From an uncultured Paracoccaceae bacterium (lineage in GTDB: Bacteria; Pseudomonadota; Alphaproteobacteria; Rhodobacterales; Rhodobacteraceae), in NCBI GenBank assembly GCA_937983405.1, contig CALJZN010000089.1:1-39802 (forward strand): a stretch of 39,802 bases of DNA, in the 5' to 3' direction. Under the pieces are notes generated by a model, which ran no database searches, was not told the DNA's origin, and was given only the letters and a program-made list of their open reading frames with translations. Position numbers and translations under genes: made by a program. Positions 1 through 8,112 of this stretch are shown here, piece after piece (position 1 is the first letter of the stretch; each line of letters opens with the position of its first letter).

Positions 1-145
<145 letters not shown>

Positions 146-181
146 GCGGCGGCGGGCTGCGCGCCCGCATCTGCGACATCC

Positions 182-213
182 AAGGGGGCGCGTCCGCAGG
201 GACGCGCCCCCTT
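182..213 (+). terminator. Strong hairpin terminator after tuf
   Basis: Bases 182-195 and 200-213 form a perfect 14-bp stem with a 4-base loop (GCAG). The right arm ends in TT and is followed by a short, weakly T-rich stretch (CGCTT). This fits a factor-independent terminator for tuf. The stem is palindromic, so it could also stop transcription arriving from the minus strand (the ABC operon). Confidence 0.85.
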
Positions 214-466
214 CGCTTGCCGCGGCAGTCGGGGGTCGTCGGGGGGCCCCCGCCGCGCGCGGCGCCCGCGGCCCTGGCGGCGAGGACACCGGGTTGGCTG
301 CCGTCCGCGGCCGTCACGGCGGCACTCCGGGCCGAAACGGTCCGTCCGGCGCTCGGGCAAAGGCCGTTCCGCTGCGCGCCTGCCGCCCCCCGGGTCCTGC
401 TGCACCCTGCCGCGGGAGATCGGGGCACGGCACGCCCCCGCTGCGCCGCGGCGCGGCCGCCGCCGG
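214..466. other. Non-coding spacer between tuf terminator and the ABC operon end
   Basis: About 250 very GC-rich bases between two convergent genes. The open frames here have no family resemblance and look like GC-driven shadows. No RNA gene, promoter or mobile element was recognised. Confidence 0.6.
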
Positions 467-1561
467 CTACGGGGGTGCCGGCTGCGGGGGTGCCGGCTGC
501 GGGGGTGCCGGCTGCGGGGGTGCCGGGGCACTGACCGCCTCTGTGCCGACCGGTTCGGGGAAGTGGCAGGCGGCCGCGCTTCCCGGACCCAGCGGGCGCA
601 GCGTCGGGGCGCTTTCGGCGCAGAGCGCCTGCGCCTTCCAGCATCGGGTGCGGAACCGGCAGCCGGAGGGGGGGGCGAGGGGCGAGGGGATCTCGCCCTC
701 CAGCAGGATCGGCCGCCGGCGGGCCTCGGCCGCCGGATCGGGCAGCGGAACGGCACTCAGCAGCGCCCGCGTGTAGGGATGCCTCGGCGCGGCAAACAGG
801 GTGTCGCAGTCCGCGATCTCGACCAGCCGGCCCAGATACATCACGGCGACCCGGTCGGACAGATGCCGCACCACCGCGAGGTCGTGGGCGATCAGCAACA
901 GCGTGAGCCCGAGCTCGCGCCTGAGGCGCGCAAGCAGGTTGATCACCTGCGCCTGAACCGAGACGTCCAGGGCCGACACCGGCTCGTCGGCCACGATGAA
1001 GTCGGGTTCCACCGCCAGCGCCCGGGCGATGCCCACGCGCTGAAGCTGTCCACCCGAGAACTCGTGCGGATAGCGGTTGCCCCAGGCGGGTTTCAGCCCC
1101 ACCCGTTCGAGCAGCCCGCGCACCCGCGCGGCCCGGTTCCGTCCTGCGGCAAGGCCGTGGATGTCCATCGGCTCGGCCACGATCTCGTCGACCGTCATCC
1201 GCCGGTTGAGCGAGGCGAGGGGGTCCTGGAAGATCATCTGCATCCGCCGGCGCAGGCGGCGCATCTCGGCCGGCCGCACCTGCGACAGGTCGCGCCCGTC
1301 GAAGGTGACGCGCCCGGCGGTCGGAGGCGGCAGCCGCAGGATGGCGCGCCCGGTGGTGGACTTGCCCGACCCGGACTCGCCCACGAGGCTGAAGACCTCG
1401 CCGCGGCGGATCGCAAAGGACACGCCGTCCACCGCCGTCAGCACCGGGCGCGGGCCGATCCGCAGCGAGGTGCGCGGCAGCGGGAACTGCATCCTCAGGT
1501 CTTCGACCGTCAGCAGCGGGGGCCGTTCCGGGGGCGCGGCGGCGGGTGGCATGCGGTCCAT
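467..1561 (-). CDS. Oligopeptide/dipeptide ABC transporter ATP-binding protein (DppF/OppF type)
   Basis: A 364-residue ATPase that would power peptide-type import at the inner face of the membrane, as partner of the ATPase encoded just upstream. It shows Walker A (GESGSGKSTTG), the ABC signature (FSGGQLQRV), Walker B (FIVADEPVSALD) and the oligopeptide-transporter C-terminal extension with spaced cysteines (GCRFRTRCWKAQALC). The ATG at 1561 lies 2 bases after the previous stop, so translation is probably coupled; a longer upstream frame overlaps the previous gene and is rejected. The tail is odd: it ends in repeated PPQPA units encoded by a 15-bp tandem repeat. The substrate cannot be told from the ATPase. 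Last gene of the operon. Confidence 0.93.
   Translation of the reverse strand: MDRMPPAAAPPERPPLLTVEDLRMQFPLPRTSLRIGPRPVLTAVDGVSFAIRRGEVFSLVGESGSGKSTTGRAILRLPPPTAGRVTFDGRDLSQVRPAEMRRLRRRMQMIFQDPLASLNRRMTVDEIVAEPMDIHGLAAGRNRAARVRGLLERVGLKPAWGNRYPHEFSGGQLQRVGIARALAVEPDFIVADEPVSALDVSVQAQVINLLARLRRELGLTLLLIAHDLAVVRHLSDRVAVMYLGRLVEIADCDTLFAAPRHPYTRALLSAVPLPDPAAEARRRPILLEGEIPSPLAPPSGCRFRTRCWKAQALCAESAPTLRPLGPGSAAACHFPEPVGTEAVSAPAPPQPAPPQPAPPQPAPP
471..530. repeat. 15-bp tandem repeat in the C-terminal tail of the ATPase gene
   Basis: Three exact copies of the unit GGGGGTGCCGGCTGC (471-485, 486-500, 501-515) and a fourth that diverges after 10 bases (516-530). On the minus strand it encodes the PPQPA repeat at the end of the DppF-like ATPase. 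The unit is a multiple of 3, so copy-number change keeps the frame. Confidence 0.9.
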
Positions 1562-1563
1562 CT

Positions 1564-2586
1564 TCAGGCCCTCGCGGCGGCCGTTCGGGGCACATCGGCA
1601 AGCCAGCCGCCCGCGGGCGTGTCCTGCGTTGCCCAGCACCGGACAAGGTGGCCGGCCTCGGCGCCCGCGGCCTGTTGCAGCGCCGGGATGCGCTCGTTGC
1701 AGACCTCCCGGGCGAAGCGGCAACGATCGGCAAAGCGGCAGCCCTTCGGCGGGTGGACAAGGTCGGGGGGCACGCCCTCGATCGGCACCAGGGGTTCGGT
1801 CCGGTCGGAATCCATCCGCGGAAGCGAATCCAGCAGGCCCCACGTGTAGGGCATGCGCGGATTGGCAAAAAGGTCGACCGTCTGCGCGACCTCGACCATC
1901 TGGCCGCCATACATCACGATGACCCGGTTCGTCATGCCGGCCACGATCCCGAGATCGTGGGTGATCATCACGAAGGCGGTTCGCCGCTCGGCCGCCAGGC
2001 GCCGAAGCAGGGCCAGCACCTGCGCCCGGATCGTCACGTCGAGCGCGGTCGTGATCTCGTCGGCCAGCACCAGCGCGGGGTCGCAGGCCAGCGCCATTGC
2101 GATCATGATGCGCTGGCGCTGGCCGCCCGAGAACTGGTGCGGATAGTCGCGCAGCCGCCGGTTTGCCTCGGGGATGCCGACGGTGGACAGCAGTTCGGCC
2201 GCCCGCGCCGTGGCCGTGGCGGCATCGGCGCCGCTGTGCAGCCGGATCACCTCGGTCAGTTGCCGCCCCACGCGCAGCACGGGGTTGAGCGAGCTCATCG
2301 GGTCCTGGAACACCATCGCGATCCGCGATCCCCGGACGCGCCGCACCTCTTCCTCGGGCAGTTGCAGCAGGTCGCGTCCCTCGAACCGCACCTTGCCCTC
2401 GACCCGGGCCGAGGGGACCAGGCGCATGATCGACAGTGCCATGACCGACTTTCCGCTGCCCGATTCGCCCACGATCCCCAGCGTCTCGCCCTCCTCGACC
2501 GTGAACGATACGTCGTCCACGGCGCGCAGCGCGCCGTCCCAGGTTCGGAAGGTGGTGCGAAGTCCCTCGACCTCGAGCAGCGCCAT
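1564..2586 (-). CDS. Oligopeptide/dipeptide ABC transporter ATP-binding protein (DppD/OppD type)
   Basis: A 340-residue ABC ATPase, the first of the two in this importer. Visible motifs are Walker A (GESGSGKSVM), signature (FSGGQRQRI), Walker B with catalytic Glu (LVLADEITTALD) and the C-terminal cysteine-containing oligopeptide-transporter region (GCRFADRCRFAREVC). The ATG at 2586 is 16 bases after the stop of the SDR gene. Walker B has ADEITTALD where most members have ADEPTTALD, a mild change that should not abolish activity. It is expected to pair with the 364-residue ATPase as a heterodimer under the two permeases. Family assignment is firm; the transported substrate is unknown. Confidence 0.94.
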   Translation of the reverse strand: MALLEVEGLRTTFRTWDGALRAVDDVSFTVEEGETLGIVGESGSGKSVMALSIMRLVPSARVEGKVRFEGRDLLQLPEEEVRRVRGSRIAMVFQDPMSSLNPVLRVGRQLTEVIRLHSGADAATATARAAELLSTVGIPEANRRLRDYPHQFSGGQRQRIMIAMALACDPALVLADEITTALDVTIRAQVLALLRRLAAERRTAFVMITHDLGIVAGMTNRVIVMYGGQMVEVAQTVDLFANPRMPYTWGLLDSLPRMDSDRTEPLVPIEGVPPDLVHPPKGCRFADRCRFAREVCNERIPALQQAAGAEAGHLVRCWATQDTPAGGWLADVPRTAAARA

Positions 2587-2602
2587 GGCGTCGCGCCCCG
2601 CC

Positions 2603-3430
2603 TCAGGACCGCTTGCGGCCGGTCACCCAGTCGTAGCGGATGTCGTCGTCGACGATCTCGCCCTTGGGCCGCACGCCGACCCCGGCGCCGCCATCGACGC
2701 AATAGATCGAGCCGGTGACGTAGCTTGACGCGGGCGAGGCCAGCCACAGGACCAGCTGCGCGACCTCCTCGGGCTTGCCGGGCCGGGCCAGCGGGAGGGT
2801 CGGGATGCGCGCGGCGAGCGCCTCGGCCATGCGGGGCGGCAGCGGCTTGGGCTGGGTGTCGATCAGCCCGGGGCTGACGGTGTTCACAAGGATGTTGTGC
2901 GGCGCAAGCTCGATCGCCGCGACCCGGCCGAAGGATTCGGTCGCCGCCCGGCTCGAGGCATAGGCCGCGGCGCCGGCCGAGCCGCGGTTCGACACGCCGG
3001 ACGAGAAGTTGATGACCCGCCCGCCCTCGCCCTGGGCGATCATCACCTTCGCCGCCGCGCGCGTCATCAGGAAGGTGCCGCGGCAGTTGACGGCATAGAC
3101 CCTGTCCCAGACCTCGACGGTCTCGTCGAAGAGGCTTGCGTGCGGGGCCACCGCGGCGTTGTTCACGCAGATGTCCAGCCGGCCGAACTGTGCGGTCGCG
3201 GCGCCGACGATGCTGGCAGCGCCCGCCTCGGTGCTGATGTCGCCCGTCACGGCAACCACCCGGTCGCCCAGGCCCGCGCAGGTTTCGGCCAGCCCGTCCG
3301 CGTCGCGGTCGGCCGCGACGACGCGGGCGCGGGCGTCCACGAACTGGTGCACGATCGCGCGCCCCACCCCGCGGGCGGCCCCGGTGACGATGGCGACGGC
3401 ATCCTCGAAATCATAGCTGAGCCTGGTCAT
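2603..3430 (-). CDS. SDR-family oxidoreductase with Arg in place of the catalytic Lys
   Basis: A 275-residue classical short-chain dehydrogenase/reductase. The N-terminal nucleotide-binding motif is TGAARGVG (residues 17-24), the NNA motif is at 90-92 and the active-site Ser is near 143-144. The usual YxxxK is YASSR (Tyr157, Arg161); the Arg codon is clear (CGG on the coding strand). The ATG at 3430 has a good ribosome-binding site (AAGGAAGG); a start 13 codons further up is less likely. It lies between the permease and ATPase genes of the importer, 42 bases after the former, so it should be made with the transporter and probably acts on the imported compound or a breakdown product. Its substrate cannot be read from the sequence. 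Confidence 0.9.
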   Translation of the reverse strand: MTRLSYDFEDAVAIVTGAARGVGRAIVHQFVDARARVVAADRDADGLAETCAGLGDRVVAVTGDISTEAGAASIVGAATAQFGRLDICVNNAAVAPHASLFDETVEVWDRVYAVNCRGTFLMTRAAAKVMIAQGEGGRVINFSSGVSNRGSAGAAAYASSRAATESFGRVAAIELAPHNILVNTVSPGLIDTQPKPLPPRMAEALAARIPTLPLARPGKPEEVAQLVLWLASPASSYVTGSIYCVDGGAGVGVRPKGEIVDDDIRYDWVTGRKRS

Positions 3431-3472
3431 GTCGGTCCTTCCTTCCGTCCGGCGGCGCCGGCGTTGCAATGC

Positions 3473-4324
3473 CTACTGGCGCCCGACGACCGGGCGCTGG
3501 TGCGGATCGAGCGCGTCGCGCAGGCTGTCGCCGAGCATGTTGAGGGCGAAGACAAGCCCCATGATCGCCAGCCCCGGCGCGATGGCCAGCATCGGCGTCG
3601 TCAGCATGTGCGCCTGCCCGGTGGCGATCATCCCGCCCCACGAGGCGGTCGGCGGCTCGACCCCGAGGCCGAGATAGCTGAGCCCCGCCTCGGTCAGCAC
3701 CGCACGGGCGAGTTGCGAGGTCGAATAGACCAGCATCGTCGGCACCGTGAACGGGATCAGGTGCCGCCACATCACCCGCAGGTCCGAGGCGCCCATCGCG
3801 CGTGCCGCAAGCACGTGGTCGCGGCCGAGAAGCGACAGCACCTCGCCCCGCATCAGGCGGGCATACTCGGGGATGCCGCCGATGCCGATGGCGATCATGG
3901 CGTTGGTCAGGCCCGGCCCGAGGATGGCGATGATCGCCAGCGCCAGCAGCAGGCCGGGAAAGGCCAGCAGGATGTCCATGGTGCGCATGATCGCGCTGTC
4001 GATGTAGCCGGCGAAGTAGGCCGCGATCAGCCCCAGCACCGCGCCGCCCAGCAGCCCGATCGCGGTGGCCAGGAAGGCCACGGTGAAGGCCACCCGCGCG
4101 CCATGGATCAGCCGGCTGAGCAGATCGCGCCCGATCTCGTCGGTCCCAAGCCAGAACCGCTCGGACGGCGGGCGGCGCGGCATGGCCAACATCGAGGTCG
4201 GATCGTGGGGCGCCAGCCACGGCCCGGCCAGCGCGACCACGCAGTAAAGGACGGTCAGCAGCAGCGCGGCCTGGGTGATCCGGCTGCGCCGGATCTCGGC
4301 GAGGATGGGCGAGCGCGCGGTCAT
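3473..4324 (-). CDS. Oligopeptide/dipeptide ABC transporter permease (DppC/OppC type)
   Basis: A 283-residue inner-membrane permease. It has an N-terminal membrane segment, the DppC-type motif FWLGTDEIGRDLLSRLIHGA, several hydrophobic helices and an EAA-like coupling loop (residues reading ARAMGASDLRVMWRHLIP). It forms the translocation pore with the DppB-type permease. The ATG at 4324 overlaps the stop of the upstream permease by 4 bases (ATGA), so the two are translated together. A much longer open frame upstream is a shadow of the DppB gene. Length is normal for the family. Confidence 0.95.
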   Translation of the reverse strand: MTARSPILAEIRRSRITQAALLLTVLYCVVALAGPWLAPHDPTSMLAMPRRPPSERFWLGTDEIGRDLLSRLIHGARVAFTVAFLATAIGLLGGAVLGLIAAYFAGYIDSAIMRTMDILLAFPGLLLALAIIAILGPGLTNAMIAIGIGGIPEYARLMRGEVLSLLGRDHVLAARAMGASDLRVMWRHLIPFTVPTMLVYSTSQLARAVLTEAGLSYLGLGVEPPTASWGGMIATGQAHMLTTPMLAIAPGLAIMGLVFALNMLGDSLRDALDPHQRPVVGRQ

Positions 4325-5241
4325 CGCAGCTTGATCCTCGGGTCGATGGCCGTGTAGAGCAGGTCGGTCAGCAGGTTGGCGACGAGATAGATCAGCGCGA
4401 TCAGCAGGATCAGGCCCTGCACCATGGGAAAGTCGCGCTCGAAGATGCTGCGCACCAGAAGCCGCCCGATCCCCGGATAGGCGAACACCGTCTCGGTCAG
4501 CACCGCCCCCGACAAGAGCGAGCCGAGCTGCAGCCCGGTGATGGTGACGATCGGGATCGCCGCGTTGCGGAAGGCGTGGACGTAGTGCACCGTGCGCCGC
4601 CGCAGACCCTTGGCGCGGGCGGTGCGGATGTAGTTCTCGTTCAGGACCTCGAGCATCGCCGAGCGGGTCAGGCGCGTCACAAGCCCCGCGCTTGACAGCC
4701 CGAGCGCGAGACCCGGCAGAACCACATGCCGCCAGGTGCCGGACCCGTAGGAGGGAAACCAGCGCACATAGCTGGAGAAGAGGAGAATCGCGAGCAGCCC
4801 CACGAAGAACGGCGGCGCCGAGACGCCCACGAGCGCGAAGGACCGGGCGGCGAAGTCCACCCAGCTGTCCTTGCGCAGCGCCGAGACGATGCCCAGCGGG
4901 ATGCCCAGGCCCAGGGTGAAGGCCAGCGCGACGGCGGCCAGCCACGCAGTGCGCGGCAGCGCCTCGAGCATCACGCCCAGCACCTCGCGCCCGTTGTAGA
5001 ACGACCGCCCGAGATCGCCCTGGAGCACATTGCCGACATAGATCAGGAACTGCACCGGGACCGGCCGGTCGAGCCCCATGTCGATGCGGATCGCGGCGAT
5101 GACCTCGGGTGTGGCCTCGAGCCCGCCCATGATCTCGGCCGGGTCGCCCGGCGTCAGCCGGGTGACGGCAAAGGCCACCGCCAGCACGCCAAGCAGAACC
5201 GGGATCAGCCCGAACAGCCGCCGGACAATGAACAGCGCCAT
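4321..5241 (-). CDS. Oligopeptide/dipeptide ABC transporter permease (DppB/OppB type)
   Basis: A 306-residue inner-membrane permease of the binding-protein-dependent transport family. It starts with the typical first helix (MALFIVRRLFGLIPVLLGV), has the conserved RLTPGDPAE segment right after it, a C-terminal membrane bundle and an EAA-like loop (RTARAKGLRRRTVHYVHAFRNA). Length is normal. It lies 84 bases after the binding-protein gene, with a palindromic hairpin in that gap, and overlaps the DppC-type gene by 4 bases. Substrate specificity is set mostly by the binding protein and cannot be inferred here. Confidence 0.95.
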   Translation of the reverse strand: MALFIVRRLFGLIPVLLGVLAVAFAVTRLTPGDPAEIMGGLEATPEVIAAIRIDMGLDRPVPVQFLIYVGNVLQGDLGRSFYNGREVLGVMLEALPRTAWLAAVALAFTLGLGIPLGIVSALRKDSWVDFAARSFALVGVSAPPFFVGLLAILLFSSYVRWFPSYGSGTWRHVVLPGLALGLSSAGLVTRLTRSAMLEVLNENYIRTARAKGLRRRTVHYVHAFRNAAIPIVTITGLQLGSLLSGAVLTETVFAYPGIGRLLVRSIFERDFPMVQGLILLIALIYLVANLLTDLLYTAIDPRIKLR

Positions 5242-5311
5242 GGAGGCAGGGCCTTCGCTCGGTCTTGAGGGGGATGCCCGCGTGACACGCGCGCCGGCAT
5301 CCGTTGGGCTG

Positions 5312-5325
5312 CCGCCGCGCGGCGG
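5312..5325 (-). promoter_or_regulatory. Palindromic hairpin directly after the binding-protein gene
   Basis: The 14-bp perfect palindrome CCGCCGCGCGGCGG abuts the stop codon of the solute-binding-protein gene, inside the operon. There is no T-run. In many ABC operons such an intercistronic hairpin protects the binding-protein mRNA or partly stops transcription, so that more binding protein than permease is made. That role here is inferred. Confidence 0.4.
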
Positions 5326-6939
5326 TCAGTCGGCCTTGGTCACGCCGCGCAGGCTGAGCGACTGGTTGGGGTTCACCACGAAGCCCTTCACCGTGTCGCG
5401 GGTCACGACGTTGAGCTGCATGACGAACAGCGGCAGACGCATCACGTCCTCCTCGAAGATCTCGGCCATCCGCTTGTAGCCCTTCAGGCGCTCCTCGATC
5501 GGGGCGGTGGACTGCGACAGGTCGAACGCGGCGTCGAAGTCGGGGTTGCAGTAGCGCTCGTAGCCGCGCTGGCCCTGGTCGCATTTGGGCCGCTCGGTGA
5601 TGTAGCCGACCTCGCCCGTGCGGATGCCGTCGGCCAGCACGAAGCCCTGGTAAGGCGGGATCTTGGTGGGGTCTTCGGTGTGCGCGCGCGCGGCCGCCGT
5701 CAGCCCGGCCGCGAGCGCGCCGCCCTCCACCCGCTCGATGATCATGCGCGCCCCGACCGCCAGCCACTGCTGCTGGACGACCTGAAGGGCCTCGACCTCG
5801 CCGGGTGTCGTGCCTTGCGTCTGCACCCGGATCTCGAGCGGCACGCCGTCCTTGCTGCGGATGCCGCCCGAACCTGCGCGCCATCCCGCGCCCTCGAGCA
5901 GGGCCTTCGCCCGCTCGGGGTCGTAGGCGCGCGCCGAGGGGAAGAAGCCCAGGGCCGAGGGCATCCCGATGCCGTCGGCCCGGGCGCCGTTGGCGCCGAT
6001 GATCGTCGCGATCAGCTCGCGGTCCATGGCATGGGCCAGCGCCCGGCGCACGTTCACGTCCCTCAGGATCGGATCGACGGTGTTCAGGCCGATGTAGAGC
6101 ACGCGGGTCGAGGGCACCTCGTGCACGGTGAAGCCGGGCACCTTGAAGCTGTCCACCTGTTCGGCGGCGACCGCGAAGGCGATGTCCACCTCGCCGTTGC
6201 GCAGCGCGATGGCCCGCGCCGACGCCTCGGGGATGACCTCGAAGATCACGCGGTCCACGCCCGGCCCGTTGTCCTTGTCCCAGTAGTTGGGGTTCGCGAC
6301 GAGCTGCACGTTGACGCCGGGGGTCCAGCTGTCGAACATGAAGGGCCCGGTGCCGCTGGGGCCGCGGTCATAGCCGTCGTTGCCAAGCTCTTCCATGGTC
6401 GCCGGATCGACGATCATGAACAAGGGCGCGCCGAGGATCGCCATGAACACGCCGCTCGGCTTGACCAGCGTGAAGTCGATGGTGAACTCGTCCACCACGG
6501 TCACGGCGCCGAGCTTCGGGATCAACCCCGCGGCGATGCCCGGCGGGGTGCCGAACAGCTGGCGGTTCATGTTCCAGGCCACGGCCTCGGCATTGAACGG
6601 CCGGCCGCTGTGGAAGGTCACGCCCTCGCGCAGCTTGACGCGGTAGGTCAGCCCGTCGGGCAGCAGCTCCCACGAGGTTGCCAGCACGGGCACGACCTGC
6701 TGCTCGGGGTTCACGGTGACCAGACCTTCGTGGATCTGATAGGTGACCTCGCTGGTGCTGTTGTTGGCCTGCCGGATCGGGTTGAGCGCCCGCACGTCGT
6801 CGGGCCGCGCGATGCGCAGCACCGTTTCGGCCGCCGCATGGAGCGTCGTCGCCGCCGTTGCAAGGACGGCCGCGGCGACGAGGCTGCCGACCCGGGCAGC
6901 AACGCGCCGGCCCGTCCTCAATGCATTCCACTCTGTCAT
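5326..6939 (-). CDS. ABC transporter substrate-binding protein, family 5 (DppA/OppA-like)
   Basis: A 537-residue periplasmic binding protein, first gene of the importer operon. Residues 1 to about 36 form a signal peptide (basic start, hydrophobic AAAVLATAATTLHAAA, likely cut before ETVLR). The mature part has typical family-5 features: a start like LRIARPDDVRALNPI, YQIHEGLV, LREGVTFHSGRPFNAEAVAWN and SGTGPFMFDSWTPG. The ATG at 6939 has a good ribosome-binding site (AGGAGAA). A TTGACA box and an 11-bp palindrome lie about 50-70 bases upstream. Family-5 proteins bind peptides, but also opines, nickel, sugars and other compounds, so the ligand is open. Confidence 0.94.
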   Translation of the reverse strand: MTEWNALRTGRRVAARVGSLVAAAVLATAATTLHAAAETVLRIARPDDVRALNPIRQANNSTSEVTYQIHEGLVTVNPEQQVVPVLATSWELLPDGLTYRVKLREGVTFHSGRPFNAEAVAWNMNRQLFGTPPGIAAGLIPKLGAVTVVDEFTIDFTLVKPSGVFMAILGAPLFMIVDPATMEELGNDGYDRGPSGTGPFMFDSWTPGVNVQLVANPNYWDKDNGPGVDRVIFEVIPEASARAIALRNGEVDIAFAVAAEQVDSFKVPGFTVHEVPSTRVLYIGLNTVDPILRDVNVRRALAHAMDRELIATIIGANGARADGIGMPSALGFFPSARAYDPERAKALLEGAGWRAGSGGIRSKDGVPLEIRVQTQGTTPGEVEALQVVQQQWLAVGARMIIERVEGGALAAGLTAAARAHTEDPTKIPPYQGFVLADGIRTGEVGYITERPKCDQGQRGYERYCNPDFDAAFDLSQSTAPIEERLKGYKRMAEIFEEDVMRLPLFVMQLNVVTRDTVKGFVVNPNQSLSLRGVTKAD

Positions 6940-6989
6940 CGACGTTCTCCTGCGCGCGGACTGGGAAGGGTCTGCGCAAGCGTGAGATA

Positions 6990-7007
6990 TTGCACTGCAA
7001 CTGTCAA
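6990..7007 (-). promoter_or_regulatory. Promoter -35 box with palindromic operator for the ABC operon
   Basis: On the minus strand a consensus TTGACA (7007-7002) is followed after one base by TTGCAGTGCAA (7000-6990), an inverted repeat TTGCA-N-TGCAA. The same 11 bp occur again at 7333-7343 in front of the divergent gntR gene. The palindrome would lie in the -35/-10 spacer, a good place for a repressor. The -10 box is not clear. Confidence 0.6.
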
Positions 7008-7332
7008 CGGGTCACGAGATGTGCCCCCACGGCCGCCGCGGCCCGCTGCAGCGCGCCCGGCGGGCGCGCGGCGTCCGGCGATGGTCCGGCGGCGCCGCGC
7101 GCGGCCCGGGCCGGCGCAGCCGCGGTGATGGTCGAGCGAGTTGTTGCAAAAAAAGGATTTCGATGCCAAGAAGCGGCGCCGGAGCGGCAGCGGGCCTGAT
7201 CGTCGCGGCGGACCGGGGGTCGGCTTGGCAGGTGCCGTCGATCTCTCGGTCGCGCGCAAGACAGCCGCCCGTCCAGCGGAGGAGAAGATTCGGACGTCGT
7301 GACGGTGCAGCTGCCTGCAAAGCAGGCGTGTT
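7008..7332. other. Divergent intergenic region between ABC operon and gntR
   Basis: About 325 bases without a believable gene. It holds an A-run (GTTGCAAAAAAAGG near 7139-7156) that stands out in this GC-rich DNA, and an inverted repeat CCTGC-AAA-GCAGG (7314-7326) just before the second operator. Promoters for both directions should lie here. Long frames crossing it on both strands are shadows. Confidence 0.55.
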
Positions 7333-7343
7333 TTGCACTGCAA
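7333..7343. promoter_or_regulatory. Palindromic operator in front of gntR
   Basis: TTGCACTGCAA, identical to 6990-7000 and 20 bases before the preferred start of the GntR-family gene. A matching pair of sites flanking a divergent region suggests that the GntR protein binds both, controlling itself and the ABC operon. It overlaps the most upstream possible start (TTG 7333), which argues for the later start. Confidence 0.55.
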
Positions 7344-7362
7344 TCTTGCGAGGTGGGTGGCG

Positions 7363-8112
7363 TTGGACCGCAGGAACGGGCAGCAGCAGGGCACAGCCAC
7401 CGCGCTCGGCGAGGGGCCGGCGCGACAGGCCGTGTCGGACACGGTGGCCGACCGGTTGCGGCAGAGCATCATCGGCGGCGCGATTCCGCCGAACGCGAAC
7501 CTGCGGGAACTGGAACTGGCGGCGGCGTTCAACGTCAGCCGCGGCCCGATCCGCGAGGCGTTGAAAAGGCTCGAGCGCGAGGGTCTCGTCGTCTCGAGGC
7601 GCAACCACGGGGCGGTGGTCGCCGCCCTCACGCTCACCGATCTCGAGGAGATTTACGAGACGCGCCTGGCGCTCGAGGGGCTGGCGGTCCGGCACGCGGC
7701 ACGCAAGCGGACGCTCGCCGATCTGGCGGCCATGGCGTCGGTGCTGGACGAACTCGCCGACCTCGGGCCCAACGCGCATCCCACCCGGGTGGCGGAGCTC
7801 GACATCGCGTTTCACCATCTCATCTACGTGGCCGCGCGGCACAAGCGCGTCGAAGCCTGCTGGATGACGCTGAAGTCGCAGGTGTTCAAGTCGATGGTCT
7901 CGCGCAACGTGACCGAAAGGCTGTTCAGCGAGGTGCTGGTGGCGCAGCATCAGCACATCCGCGCCCTGATCGCCGCGCGCAACGAAACCGAGGCGGTCGC
8001 CGCCATCGAGGTGCATCTGCGCGAGGCCTACGACCGGATGCGGCGGTTCTTCGCCGAACGCGAGGCGCAAGCCGTCGGCGGCCTTGCCGCGCTGGAACGG
8101 GGACCGGCGTAG
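7363..8112 (+). CDS. GntR-family transcriptional regulator, FadR/FCD subfamily
   Basis: A regulator of about 249 residues. An N-terminal winged helix-turn-helix (DTVADRLRQSIIGGAIPP to SRRNHGAVVA, including VSRGPIREALKRLEREGLV) is followed by a mostly helical FCD ligand-binding domain. That domain carries Asp/His residues typical of its metal site (ELDIAFHHLIY, then HQHI and VHLREAYDRM). FCD regulators usually sense small organic acids or breakdown products. I chose TTG at 7363 because GAGGTGG (7350-7356) sits 6 bases before it; TTG 7333 and GTG 7357 are in the same frame. The stop abuts the ATG of the DUF885 gene, so they form an operon. It most likely represses the divergent ABC operon. Confidence 0.9.
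   Translation: MDRRNGQQQGTATALGEGPARQAVSDTVADRLRQSIIGGAIPPNANLRELELAAAFNVSRGPIREALKRLEREGLVVSRRNHGAVVAALTLTDLEEIYETRLALEGLAVRHAARKRTLADLAAMASVLDELADLGPNAHPTRVAELDIAFHHLIYVAARHKRVEACWMTLKSQVFKSMVSRNVTERLFSEVLVAQHQHIRALIAARNETEAVAAIEVHLREAYDRMRRFFAEREAQAVGGLAALERGPA

Noticed and set aside
7157-7332. Small gene starting at ATG 7162 after AAAGGA
   Set aside because: The start signal looks fair, but the translation has no family features, runs into gntR in another frame and covers the operator region.
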